Of a stretch of DNA of 64,000 nt, positions 22,590 to 33,179 are shown in pieces; within the stretch, counting starts at the first letter, position 1, and every line of letters begins with the position of its first letter. The translations under genes and the position numbers were made by a program. Under the pieces are notes generated by a model. It searched no databases. It was not told the origin of the DNA and saw only the letters and a program-made list of their open reading frames with translations. Source of the stretch: Bettongia penicillata ogilbyi. Lineage: Eukaryota > Chordata > Mammalia > Diprotodontia > Potoroidae. The stretch is from NCBI GenBank assembly GCA_023548195.1, contig JAJHZJ010000268.1, positions 2,486,215 through 2,550,214 of the forward strand, given 5' to 3'.

Positions 22590-22975
22590 TTCCTCAGCGC
22601 CTGCTCTTTGCTTCCTAATTTCTTTCTGATGAGCTAATCCATGCTGATGTGTCAGTGGGTCTTAACGGCTCACTATATTACCCCTCCCAGAGGACATATT
22701 TGCATTTTAACTAGGGCCTTCTGGAGACACAATGCCTTAACCTACTAAAGCAAAAATTTCTGGAGGAGTGATAGGTGGAGTTATAAAATGGTTGGGGAAA
22801 TATGGGATTTTCAGAGCTCCTTAAGTAAAATCAGATTGTCTCTGCCAATCATTGCAAATGCAGCCTACTTCTGGTTGGCTGAACTGAAACAACCAATTGG
22901 TGGGAGTTGCTCTATAAAGGAGCAAGCAGACAGAAGAGTGGAATAAAGAGAAGACTAAATTTGGAGGAGGAGGAA
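22590..22975 (+). promoter_or_regulatory. Promoter- or LTR-like block (tentative)
   Basis: Ordered motifs: ATTTGCAT octamer 22698-22705, CCAAT 22845-22849, ATTGCAAAT 22851-22859, palindromic CCAATTGG 22893-22900, TATAAAG 22913-22919 and AATAAA 22942-22947. The sequence is otherwise not a named repeat. Close TATA-AATAAA spacing favours an LTR over a host promoter. No transcribed gene is visible downstream. Confidence 0.35.
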
Positions 22976-22977
22976 AG

Positions 22978-23105
22978 GATTTGAACCCAGACTCACAACT
23001 CTATGACCTTGAGAAGTTACTTCCCCTCTCTGGGTCTCAATTTCCTCCTCTCAAAATGAGTGGGTTGAATGATGCCTGTCCCAACTGTAATAACCCTTAA
23101 GTTCA
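22978..23105 (+). mobile_element. MIR fragment
   Basis: GATTTGAACCCAGACTCAC, CTATGACCTTGAGAAGTTAC and TCTCAATTTCCTCCTCTC match MIR core order. Confidence 0.7.
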
Positions 23106-24589
23106 TGTTGATGGTACCTACACGAAGCATCCATTTCCCCTCCTTCTCCCCCAACCAGCAACCCCTTCACTTTAAACATTTATCAAACTATAATCAGGAA
23201 TTCTGCCCCATGTTGAGTTAATCATGTTTTATTTACCTTGTGACAGTATTGAATTCTTCTTTTGTAATTCTGGACTTTATTGGGAGTTTTTCCTGCATAA
23301 ACTCACCTGATAAAGCCAGTCTTTTTATTGGTTCATTTTCAAGGAAAGTGCTGTGAATTGCAGCAGAAAACTGGGAGAAATTAGTAGCACTATAATGACA
23401 TTAATGTGGTTGATGACAGAAATGTTAATAAAGGTTTTACGATAGCAGCAATTGAAATCTGTTCTTCTGAAAATGAATTTAGCTGTGTTACCACTTTATA
23501 CAGGTTATAAGGTAGAAGACTGAGGAAGGTATCGTGTTGGCCACTGGGGGGCTTATGTATCAGTCCATTAAAACATGCAAACACCGGAGAGAATGACAAA
23601 AATCAGACCCTGGAATTCAAATGAAGAAGAGTTCCTTTTTCATGCCCAAGTCTTCTCTCCTTCCCACTCATCCCCCAGCTTTCCATAAATGTCTTTTTGA
23701 AATTTACTTGGAAAGCTTAAATATGTTTTACTTATTTAAATTCACTGTGGAAAGAGATGATTGTTTTAAAAACAAAATAGTCAACTAGATAGTAAGAAGG
23801 AAAAGCATAAAAAAGCTTAGATGAGGTGAAAATTCCAGCAGCCAAATATGCAATTCAATGTCTTCAGTAACAGACTGCATTTGGGGGAGTGCCAAAGCTT
23901 TCCAAGGTTCACTACAAGGAAACCTGGGGCACCCAAAAAGGCAGAGTCAGGAGGGAGAGATAGTAAGGCAAATCAGCTTGGTTGAGGGGGAAATGCTCAA
24001 AGGAAGAAGGAGCCATTAGAGCTGATGGAAATAAGTCAGGTCTGCTGGGACAAAGGGAGCATCTAAACTGGTGAAACACAGTGGATTTTTTATAGGCTAC
24101 TTATCTGAGTCAAAAAGGACTAGACATTGGGAGAAGGGACCCTGGAGCCTAGACTTTAAGTGAAGGTCAAGACTCTGCACTGGTTGTGATGAATGATCTG
24201 ATGGGTTGGGAATGAAACTGATTATTTATAGTCTGGGGGTGAGGAGAAGACTTTTAGTCATTTCTGAAAACCTTACTTTGACTTGGTGCTCAGGAAATTT
24301 GAGCCTCCCCAGGTTTCTTCATTTAGAAGGGGCAAGGTGCCCACTGAAGTCCTTAGAGGCAAGTATCAAAAGGTTTGAATTTGGACTGAACAATGACTTT
24401 TCCACACACCCATCTTTAGCTACAAAAGGAGTTAATATAGTTTAAAAAAATCTGTGGGCTTTCATTTACAGTTTTTATTATTAAAATCTTTTTATTTCTC
24501 TTTTCACTTTTTTTTTACTATTTATTATCCTTTTGTCATAATCCTTGTTTGAGTATTATAAGCCTTGATTTTTAAAAATCTTAATAGCC
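23106..24589. other. Unassigned 1.5-kb repeat-poor stretch
   Basis: No named repeat or gene. The 23160-23600 part is rich in TAAT/ATTA-type homeodomain-like words and looks under-mutated compared with the surrounding fossils, but this is only an impression. Confidence 0.35.
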
Positions 24590-24705
24590 CCTATCAGAGT
24601 GGAAACTCCTCGAGGGAAGGGTGGTTTTTGCTTTTGTTTGCATCCTCAGTGTTTACTGGGTATGGCACATAATAAACGCTTAATGAATATTTATTACTTT
24701 GCTGT
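24590..24705 (+). mobile_element. L2 3' end
   Basis: AACTCCTCGAGGGAAGGGTG, TTTGCATCCTCAGTGTTTAC and AATAAACGCTTAATGAATAT match the L2 3' end. Confidence 0.65.
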
Positions 24706-24709
24706 GACT

Positions 24710-25035
24710 CATTTCTATAGTGTTTTAGGATCCTAAGTGTTTTCCTCAAATCAACCTAGTGAAGTAGGTAGTATTAATGTTAATATCTTTAATTTGCTAA
24801 TATGGAAACTGAGGATCTCAGAGACATAATTTGCCTAGCCCCACGGAGGGAACATCATAAATCTAGAAGGGACGTCTAGGATCATCTAATCCAACCCCCT
24901 CATTTTACAGATTAAGAAGTTGAGGCCCAAGGAGCCTCAGTGACTTACCCAACATCAAACAGGAATGTCAGAAGTGGGAATTGAATCCAGGTCCCCTACC
25001 TTCAAAGTCAGTACTCTTTCCACTGCTATTTCCTT
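24710..25035 (-). mobile_element. Two adjoining antisense MIR-type SINEs
   Basis: The first (TATGGAAACTGAGGATCTCA, TTTGCCTAGCCCCACGG) breaks off at about 24845. A second begins with TAGGATCATCTAATCCAACC and ends with ATTGAATCCAGGTCCCCTAC. The break suggests insertion of one beside or into the other. Confidence 0.7.
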
Positions 25036-25149
25036 GTAAATTATAAGACAAAAATAGCTTAGTTTCGTAGAGGAAAAGTAATATCGTTCCAGAAGAAGTA
25101 AGATAAGTGCTCTATCCATGACTCTGTTATTGCAAGCTCTAACCATTTT

Positions 25150-25245
25150 CCATCTCAGGGGAATCAATTTCCTTATCTGTCAAAGAGGGGAGTTTCACAA
25201 CACAATCTCTCAGGTCCCTTCCAGCTCTAATATTCCTGGTTTCAT
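25150..25245 (+). mobile_element. MIR 3' fragment
   Basis: CAATTTCCTTATCTGTCAAA and CAGGTCCCTTCCAGCTCTAA are a MIR-type core and tail. Confidence 0.55.
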
Positions 25246-25249
25246 GATT

Positions 25250-26244
25250 TCTGACCCAGAAAAAAGCTAAATGATTCACTTATCTATCCTTTAAAGATCT
25301 GTAATTTCACCAAAGGGAAGATACTTTACAGTCAAGCAGATGTCACCCTCTCCATGTTTCCATAGAGCATCTTTGTGAGTTTCTGGATTGGGGGAGAAAT
25401 CATCTTCTGTTGGTCAACCTTTTGTGATTAACCTTTCTAAACCCTGGTAAGCTGGATGATGGATGAAAAAGTCAGTATTAGTCTTATATTTGAAGCCTTT
25501 TTGGCTTTGTAGTATCTGCAGGAGTTCATATTTTACACATTCTTTGAAAAATCAAAGTCATCTCTGTCACAATAAGGTATCAGAGGAGGAATTTAGTAGA
25601 GCTCCTTGCTCATTGCAAGGTGAAAGGTGAGGGAGTCATTATCATGAAGTATGTCAATACCACAGGAGGAGAGGGGCTAATTAACAGAGAAATGAGAACA
25701 GATATAAGCAGTATAAGTTGGTGGACCCCATTGCTCAACAGCTCTATGGATAGCATAGAGCTAGTATGCCAGATGTGCAGTAGAGTGGGCATTCTGCTCA
25801 AAGACCCAAAACTGCAAAAGATTCAAGCTTTTAGAGGGTTTTTAGATAAAGTGTTGATGTGGCACTATTAGGAGACACCCATGATCATCAATGGGGTGAA
25901 TTAATGGGGTGGTGTGGACCACTGGGCTGGGGATATTCTCTTAATTGCCTAACAAGGAATTTAAAATGAGAGGCAGACAGGAAGTTTTATTCTAAACTGT
26001 GCCATAGCAAACAAGTGGGTGGAGGTGGGGTAAGGAATTGGCAATGCCTGATCTTAGGTTTGGTTCAGCTTTATTATACATGCTTCCTCGGTTATTTTTG
26101 GGGGCGGGGGAGACACTGGGACAGTCAAAACAGATTTCTCACACAAGTAATAGGAACTTCCCTACTTCCCCATTTAGTATTACTTTCTCCCTCTGTAGGT
26201 CATCTAATGTTTTCTAATTTGTATAATTGTTATGCCCTCCCAGC
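25250..26244. other. Unassigned sequence
   Basis: About 1 kb without a recognised gene or repeat. Open frames at 25620-25871 and 26015-26281 have no family resemblance. Confidence 0.4.
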
Positions 26245-26335
26245 CAATCCATCGTCGGTCAACAAGCTTATGTTAAGCTAGGTGTTAAGAATACAAAGGC
26301 AAAAATGAAATGATTTCTGCCTTCAAGATTTGAGA
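26245..26335 (-). mobile_element. L2 3' fragment, antisense
   Basis: GTCAACAAGCTTATGTTAAG and ATTTCTGCCTTCAAGATTTG match the reversed L2 3' end, much decayed. Confidence 0.45.
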
Positions 26336-26429
26336 GGGTAAGCTACTTAAGTACAGTAGTTCTTCTGCTCTGGTGCTTGCATTCTCCATGTCTAGTTCAA
26401 TACCTTATGCAAAGTTGGCATTTGTGATA

Positions 26430-26515
26430 AGAGTCAAGCAATGTGGGAGAAAGAAAATACATGGAATTTGGAGTCAGATCATTTAAGTTTTATTCCTAAT
26501 GAGGAATGTAAACAT
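26430..26515 (+). mobile_element. MIR head fragment
   Basis: GGAATTTGGAGTCAGATCAT and TTTAAGTTTTATTCC resemble the MIR head. Confidence 0.4.
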
Positions 26516-27240
26516 TTCATGAGCTAGTATGTGAAAGGTGATTTTCTTATTTCTGTGTAATGAGGAACTGGCCAAATGCTTATGTAGCTTTGGGACTCTA
26601 GTGGGGACCATTCTGGATTTTAGGTGTAGAAAATATGTTTAAAAAATGCACCCTGGCCAATTTGCTGAAGATAGCAATTATTTCAATCAGGTGGAGGGTG
26701 GATGGGAGTGTGTTGAATTTAACAGGGGTCTAGCATATGAGGACTCATTTCTGTATGTACAGGGGACTTTTCTTGGTGCCACCTTACATGGGTGCTCAGG
26801 GAATCTGCTTCCAGTGTGCATGATAACATGGAATAGAGGGCCCCTGCCCCTGATTCAGAGCATGCACGTCTTCTTATTGGTAAAGAAAGACATTTTGGCA
26901 AAGGGAACCTTCAAAATGCATTCACTATGTAATAGGAAGGTTGTGATCTGTATCAGTGGGAGGAGTAGTTACCCCAAAGAAATAACAAGTCTTTGACTTA
27001 TCAAAGCATTGACAAATAAGACCAACCCTGCTCTTTGTCACAAAAAGCAGCCAAATGTCACTGAGTGTAAAGTTGAGGTTGCTGACTTGTAACATTTTTC
27101 TTGCAAAGCCAAGAGGGACTCAGAGAGAGGATGATTGGGGCGTAATGGATATCATGATGCTGCTCTTTCCTTTCACTGTCTTTTTTGTCAGGCCATGTAT
27201 TCCTTTCCCAATTCCTTTACTAATGAGTATCTTTGAAAAA
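26516..27240. other. Unassigned sequence with a 116-codon open frame
   Basis: The plus-strand open frame 26646-26996 is one of the longest here. I see no domain, signal peptide or repeat structure, and one such frame is expected by chance in 64 kb. No other gene evidence. Confidence 0.35.
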
Positions 27241-27545
27241 TGACTGGTATGGTAATGATCTACGGAACTTACCGTAGATAGCAATTAACTCCAGTTAACG
27301 GCCGGGTTACACTGACACATTAAAAGGCCTCCAAACCTTGATTTATGAAGACAACTCTGTTAGCTCATTTGTATCTGATACATTTCCCTCATTTCCGCTT
27401 AAGAGGTCTAGCCTAGGAGGGGAGTGATTTCCGGACCTGCCTGCCCAGAGCGACCTCAACCCCTAGGCCTCCTGAGAACGACAAGCAGTATTGCCTCATC
27501 ATTGCCCTTATTCTGTCTTCATTTCAATTTCACATCCTTCATCAA
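27241..27545. promoter_or_regulatory. Candidate conserved non-coding element with two palindromes
   Basis: A repeat-free block with an unusual number of CpGs for this window. It carries a perfect 8-bp inverted repeat (ATCTACGG 27258-27265, CCGTAGAT 27272-27279) and a 6-bp one (TTAACT 27285-27290, AGTTAA 27293-27298) that resembles an HNF1/homeodomain dimer site. Regulatory function is inferred from texture only. Confidence 0.3.
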
Positions 27546-27594
27546 TGGAATGAAACCATCTTTGTAGTCCAAGGATGTGAAACGGGATGGTTAT

Positions 27595-27720
27595 AGAGGA
27601 AAGAGCTTCAGAGATGCAGTCCTAGAACTTGATTTTGAAATCCTACTGTACTTCTTTGCTACATGACCTTGGGCAAGTCTAAAGTCCTCTCCAATTCTCC
27701 ATAATAATTATCCTCTGGCT
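27595..27720 (+). mobile_element. MIR, degenerate
   Basis: GATTTTGAAATCCTACTGTA and GCTACATGACCTTGGGCAAG mark the head and core. Confidence 0.65.
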
Positions 27721-27744
27721 TTGCTTGAGTTCTTTCACTATGTA

Positions 27745-27955
27745 TATGAATAGTGTGGTGTGGTGAAAAAAACACTGACTCAGGAGTAAAAAGATTCAGG
27801 TTCAAATTCTACAACTGGTGATACCTATGGGACCTTAGGCAAATCATGTAGTGTCCATGGACCTCAGTTTCTTTATTTGTAAAATGAGGGCATAGGACTA
27901 GCTAGTTTCTGATGCCCCTTCCAGTTCAAGAATTCTGATCTAGATCCCTTTTCTG
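27745..27955 (+). mobile_element. MIR-type SINE
   Basis: GATTCAGGTTCAAATTCTAC, GGACCTTAGGCAAATCATG, CTCAGTTTCTTTATTTGTAA and GATGCCCCTTCCAGTTCAAG are in MIR order. Confidence 0.8.
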
Positions 27956-28079
27956 AGCCTCATTAATACTCAAGGTTGTTATGAGTCAAGCCCCTATACA
28001 TTTGGGTTGTAATGTAGGGTTCTTAGTTATGGTTCCAGGGAGCTTTTTAAGTCAATAATTCAGTCAATAATTAATGAAA

Positions 28080-28435
28080 GGATGACCAGAATCAAGATTA
28101 TACATCAGCGATATTGTCCATATTCTGTCTCAGGCAATCCACTAATAGGCATATAGACCAAAGTGTTCATTGATATAGAGAAGGCTTCTATATATAACAA
28201 AATATTTATAGCACTTTTTGTTGTGGTAGCAAAAAAACTTGACAAAGTTGATGCTCATTGATTGGAGAATGGATTAACAAATGTGTTATATAAATGTAAT
28301 GCTGTAAGAAATAAAATATAAAATAAATATGGAGAAATATGGAGAGACTCACATGAACTAATGCAAAGTGAAGAAGAGCCAAGAAAACAACCTATACAAT
28401 GATGACATTGACAGGGGAACTGGAGAGATGTCACA
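28080..28435 (+). mobile_element. L1 3' fragment
   Basis: AATATTTATAGCACTTTTTG, GATTGGAGAATGGATTAACA, GAGAGACTCACATGAACTA and ATGCAAAGTGAAG follow the marsupial L1 ORF2 3' end, heavily decayed. Confidence 0.75.
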
Positions 28436-28439
28436 CAAC

Positions 28440-28830
28440 TGAAGGAATGCTAGTATTGTCTCCATTTTAAAAATGAAGTAGCTAGAGAATGGAGTTTTCA
28501 AATTATAGGCCAGCAAAGCTTACTTCCATCCCTGGCAAAATTATAGAATGTATTATTAAAGGGATATTTAGTGAACATCTAAAAATGGAAACTGATTACC
28601 TAGAGATGGCATGGCTTCATTAAGAATAGGTCATGGCAGAGTAAATTGACATATTTTTTTTGGACAAAGTTATTAGACTGGCAAAATCAGGATGATACTA
28701 TTGACATAGTTGACTTAGATTTTGGCAAAGCATTTGACAAAGTCTCTCATGCTATTTGGTGGGCATGATACACAGATATTTGCCACATGATAGGCCAGTT
28801 AGGATGGTTTGGAGGTGGTTCAACGTTTGG
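28440..28830 (+). mobile_element. L3/CR1 LINE: reverse-transcriptase remnant
   Basis: In frame, about 28502 onward reads NYRPAKLTSIPGKIIECIIK and 28694-28750 reads DTIDIVDLDFGKAFDKVSH, the CR1-clade RT motif normally D-V-LDFSKAFD-V-H. Frameshifts separate the pieces. It abuts the L1 fragment on its left. Confidence 0.88.
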
Positions 28831-28884
28831 CATATGCTGTCATGGTGATGCTGAGAGGAAAATTAGTTTTATATATCTTTATAT

Positions 28885-29245
28885 ATATATTATCTCATTC
28901 TACCTTCTCTAGTAAAAACAGTATCATTTGTATTTTACAGATGAGGAGATTTCATCTCAAAGAAGTAAAATTTTAGCGCAGAAAGAGAGATTATTTTGGA
29001 GCCAGACAACTTGTGTTCAAATTCAAGCTCTTCTTAATACATTAGAGTCTAATTTCACACAAGCAATTTCCCTTGTTCAGCCTCATTGTGTCTCCTCAAT
29101 TTGAAAATGAGAGGATTGAATTCCGTGATTTCTAAGGTTTTTTCCAGCTATGAAATTCCATGAATGATTTCCTTAAGGTCTTATAGTTATAATGTGATAG
29201 AGACTAGTCTTAAACCTTGGTCATTTGACTCTAATTCACTGTTGG
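28885..29245 (-). mobile_element. MIR (-) split by a MIR (+)
   Basis: Antisense MIR at 28885-28978 (TTTTACAGATGAGGAGATTT) resumes at about 29166 (TTAAGGTCTTATAGTTATAA). Between them is a sense MIR (TGTGTTCAAATTCAAGCTCT, TTTGAAAATGAGAGGATTG), about 28979-29165. Confidence 0.75.
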
Positions 29246-29334
29246 TGAAATAAATATTGCCAAAATTATATTCATGATTGAATTCTACATTCTAAGGAGA
29301 TAAAACTATAATGATAACTATCTTTAATGTGAAT

Positions 29335-29470
29335 TTAATTCTGGTAATCAACCAATAAACATTAATTAAGTGCCTACTATGTGCCAATCACTGTGCTAAA
29401 AGCTGAGAACACCAAAAGAGCCAAGAAAAAGTACCTGCCTTCAAAAGGAGCTTACATCTACTGAAAATAT
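29335..29470 (-). mobile_element. L2 3' end, antisense
   Basis: TTAAGTGCCTACTATGTGCC, CACTGTGCTAAAAGCTGAG and CCTTCAAAAGGAGCTTACAT. Confidence 0.8.
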
Positions 29471-29484
29471 TTACAAAATTCATC

Positions 29485-29625
29485 CATCAATCAAGAAGCA
29501 TTGATTAAGCTCCAACTTTGCACTAGGTCTGATGCTTAGTGCTGGTGATATGAAGACAAAAATGAAGCACTACCTATCCTCAAGGATCTTTCATTTGATC
29601 AGTGAGACAACATATACTTAAGTAT
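29485..29625 (-). mobile_element. L2 3' end, antisense (second copy)
   Basis: GAAGCATTGATTAAGCTCC, GATGCTTAGTGCTGGTGAT and CTACCTATCCTCAAGGATCT. It lies directly after another antisense L2 3' end, so these are two separate insertions. Confidence 0.7.
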
Positions 29626-29649
29626 ATAATATATATGTATATATGAATA

Positions 29650-30262
29650 GTTCAGATTTTGCACCTTACTCTCCTGGCCCCTCTGCTAGAGGGAAACTGA
29701 CTTCTTCCCTCAAGGTTTAAGGGTGACTGAAGATCTGGGAGTTTCCCCACCTATTATTCCTCAATATTGATTAATCAGTTGATATCTCCCTAATATCTAT
29801 TGACCAAGTTAATATCACATAGCTTTTATAGAGATATTTACTGAGAAGGTACAATAATCCTTCATTTTAAAAAATATCAAAACAAAAGATAATTTAAGAG
29901 GATATTCCTCTGCAAGTCTATACAGAGTCCAGGGGAAAGTGATCTTAGGCTTAGAAAGTACTATGTGGCAAATGGCTATGTCAAAACCCTTGGTAACTAG
30001 GGAAAAAAGAAAAAACAACACTGTCCCTTCGATCAAATCCTTACGAACTTCTTAAATGAAGTTTTCTGGTGGGCTACTTGTAGAATCATGATTCTTTTGG
30101 GAAGGCAAACTAGGCCCTCTTTTCCCTCAATTTCATACCTACCAGGGATGAGTAAACTGAGGCCTTGACGGGTCTTCTAGATCCTTACATGCAGTCTTTG
30201 GACTGAATCCAAATTTTATACAACAAATCTTTGTAAAGAGTAGTCTCATGAATATACTTAGA
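29650..30262. other. Unassigned sequence
   Basis: No gene; possible decayed mobile DNA but no family could be assigned. Confidence 0.35.
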
Positions 30263-30264
30263 GA

Positions 30265-31370
30265 TTAAAGAGTATTCAGGAGAAGAAAGTAGTTGATGTT
30301 GTCAATAGCTTGCAGAGAGGTCAAAAAGGATGAGAAATGAGAAAATGATTGAATTTGGCAATTAAGAGATCAAGAGTGGAAGCCAAATTGCAGAGGATTT
30401 AGAAGCAAGTGAGAAGTCTGATTGTGGAGGTCTTTAGTATGGATGACTTTCTCAGGGAGTTTAGTCAAGGAAAGGAGGGGCAATAGAAGGAGGTAGCTAG
30501 CAGGAATGGTCAGATCAGATTCGTTTTTGTGATTTTTTTTTCAGATCGAGGATACATGAGTATATTTTTAGGTAGCAAAGAGAAAATGAAAATTAAAGAT
30601 GATTAAAGGGGCAATCTACTAGAGAAGACTGGACGGGATGGGAGCAAAAGTAAATGTTGACCAGCTTGCCTTGTCAAGAAAAACAACCATCTCTTCATGT
30701 GAAAGAGGGGTGAAGATCATAGGAGGAGATATCTGAGTGATATGAAATGATCAAGAGGGGAGAAGAGGGAGCTTTCATCAAATGCCCTTTTTCAGTGAAG
30801 TGTGAGATAAGATCTTTAGCTGAGAAGTAGCAGGTAGTTGTTGTGCCTAAGAAGTAGATAAGACTTTTGAAATGGTCATTGTTGCAGTGAGATAGTGACT
30901 TGATTGGAGGGTGTAAAAGGATTGCCTTGCTGCAGTGAGGACCCAGCTGAGATTATGTAACATATTTGTAGTGGATCCAGTCCACAAAGTTTTGTGATTT
31001 CCTCCAGCTCCATTCAGTAGCCCACAAAAAGGAGTGAAGGACGTATGTATATGTTGAGAGTAATTTAAGGTTGGAACATTTTAAGTATAATTTGTGATAT
31101 GAAAATGGAGCAAATGATTTGAGTATAGAGAATAAGGTAAAAGTTAAAGTGATTCACCAGGGTCAAGAAAGTGAAGAGAGAAAAATGTAACCAGTGCAGG
31201 GATGATGAGCTATGAAAGAACTGAGGGGAGGTTATATACGACATGGGTCAAGACTGAGAAGGAACACTTAAATAATTAGTGAGAAAACCAGGAAAGGACA
31301 ATACCACAAAAACCTGTATAGGAGAGAGTAACCAGGAGGAGTTAGTAATCCACAGTTTCAAAGACTGACA
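30265..31370 (-). mobile_element. L2 LINE, antisense ORF2 region
   Basis: TTTGGCAATTAAGAGATCAA, GGAAGCCAAATTGCAGAGG, TTTCTCAGGGAGTTTAGTC, GGGGCAATCTACTAGAGAAG and TTCAGTGAAGTGTGAGATAA read in the order of a reversed L2 ORF2. The downstream part (GTCCACAAAGTTTTGTGATT) is likely the same element. No frame is open. Confidence 0.75.
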
Positions 31371-31379
31371 AGAAATAGT

Positions 31380-32010
31380 GTGCCTATTTTCCCATAGCTC
31401 CTCCAAAATTTCTTAATTTCTGTTATTGAAATTTTCTCCAATCTAATGAACCTAAGATGAAATCTTAGATATGTTTTAATTTGAATTTCTCTTCTATTTG
31501 AAAAGTGGAGTTTTTATAAAAGATAGTTTGTTAATAGTTTTCATTTCTTCTTTTGAAAACTTCCTGTTCATATCCCTTTACTATTTATGTATTAAAGAAT
31601 GACATGCTTTTATACATTTTTATCAGTTCTTTCTATCTATATGTTAAAGATAGTGGATCTTTATCAGAAAAAAATTGTTGCAAAGACTTTTTATTAACTC
31701 TCTTCTAATTTAATTGCTTTGGCTTTGTTCATAAAAAATCTTTTGAATTTGTATGTAGTCAAAATTGTTATTTTTATTATTTCTGAATCTCTCTAACCTT
31801 TTTTTGGTCAAGAACCCTCTTCTAAGCCATGGATGTTAAAGTGATTTGCCTTCTTTCTACTCTGATTTGTTCATTAGGTGACTTCTGATATCCAAATTGT
31901 TTGGTCATTTGGAGCTTATTATATGGTGTGATTACTGGTTTAAACCTCGTTTCTGCTGGACTATGCTTTAGTTTCTCCAGCAGTTTTTGTTGAATGGTGA
32001 ATAAAGATTT
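31380..32010 (-). mobile_element. L1 3' region, antisense
   Basis: GTTTTAATTTGAATTTCTCT, CTGTTCATATCCCTTTACTA, TTTTTATCAGTTCTTTC, and AATTTGTATGTAGTCAAAAT match the reversed ORF2 end seen in marsupial L1 antisense copies. Confidence 0.75.
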
Positions 32011-32131
32011 TATCTCAGTAGAAACTATTGCTACAATACAATCTAATTATTCACTATAAAATAAGCAAAGATCTTCAAAGAAATATGGCAGCTAGATGAA
32101 TTTTTCCCGATTCTTTAATAGTATACTTCTT

Positions 32132-32288
32132 TTGTTTGTTTTGTGGGGGGAAGGCAAGGCAATTGGGGTTAAGTGACTTGCCAAAGATCACACAGCTAGT
32201 AAGTGTCAACTCTCTGAGGCCAGATTTGTACGCGGGTCCTCCTGACTCCAGGGTCGGTGCTCTATTCACTGCATTACCTAGCTGCCCC
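32132..32288 (-). mobile_element. Short marsupial SINE, antisense, with target-site duplication
   Basis: GCAATTGGGGTTAAGTGACT, GATCACACAGCTAGTAAGTG, CCTCCTGACTCCAGGGTCGG and CATTACCTAGCTGCCCC. Flanks AATAGTATACTTCTT (32117-32131) and AATAGTAGACTTCTT (32289-32303) match at 14 of 15 positions, an intact insertion footprint. Confidence 0.93.
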
Positions 32289-32303
32289 AATAGTAGACTT
32301 CTT

Positions 32304-33015
32304 GACATTGGAAGTGTAGACTTCTTGGCATTGGAAGAACAGTGAGAAGAACAGTTTTAACAATGTTGTCACAAGTAATACAATATAAACACTAGAGGAC
32401 TAAAGATTGAAAAAAAACTATCTTTACTGACATAACTCACTTTTTCTTTCAAAGATATACTAAAAAACTCTCCTAGAAGTGTAGATGAATCTGTAAAATG
32501 TGTCTTCATCAGCTTCATCACCTAAAATGTTTTAATTTCATTGGACTTAAACATTTTGATCCCATTTATGGAATGGTGAAATTTAATCAAGTTTAGGCTT
32601 AGTGAAATGGATTATTTATCAGTTATGTTTAATATGTAACACGATTAAAAAAAGTTTTCATGATGGGGGAATAAAAACATCAAAATCTTGTGTACTCAAT
32701 CTCAAAATATGAAAAATAAGTAATCACAGCAAAATATAATAAATTACATATTAAAAGATGTAAAATGTAAGTTTTACCATCCATGACTAGAAAATCGGTT
32801 ATTTTATTTTGCTCTATTTAATTTGCACAAAACTGTATCTCTGAGAAGCTAGGGTTTTGCTGTCATTGGTATTATTGTTTGTTTGTCTTTTTAACAATTT
32901 CTTGAAATAAAATCTTCTGGTGCTTTGTTGGGCCATGGTACTGAGGAAGTCCATTGATTTTTAAATTATATCACTTCATCTTGTTTTTTTCCTGGTCAGT
33001 TGTTATGGAAAGTAG

Positions 33016-33017
<2 letters not shown>
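32304..33017. other. Unassigned AT-rich sequence
   Basis: Begins with a ~22-bp tandem duplication (GTAGACTTCTTGACATTGGA then GTAGACTTCTTGGCATTGGA) that shares the SINE target sequence. Otherwise nothing recognisable. Confidence 0.4.
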
Positions 33018-33063
<46 letters not shown>

Positions 33064-33088
33064 ACATATATATATACATATATATATT
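33018..33088. repeat. Compound (TG)n(TATG)n(TA)n microsatellite
   Basis: About 15 TG units, then TATG units, then TA-rich sequence. Confidence 0.97.
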
Positions 33089-33179
33089 CTACAAAACTTT
33101 CAGTCTTCTGATTTTGTTACAATTGACCTTGTATAATGAAATCATCAAATCATTGGGTTTTCTTTGATTTATTCTATTT

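Noticed and set aside
22893..22947. Confident host promoter
   Set aside because: CCAAT-to-TATA spacing is too short, there is no CpG island, no downstream exon, and an LTR origin is equally likely.
26646..26996. 116-codon open frame as a gene
   Set aside because: No recognisable family, no signal or membrane segment, and no flanking splice logic; treated as chance.
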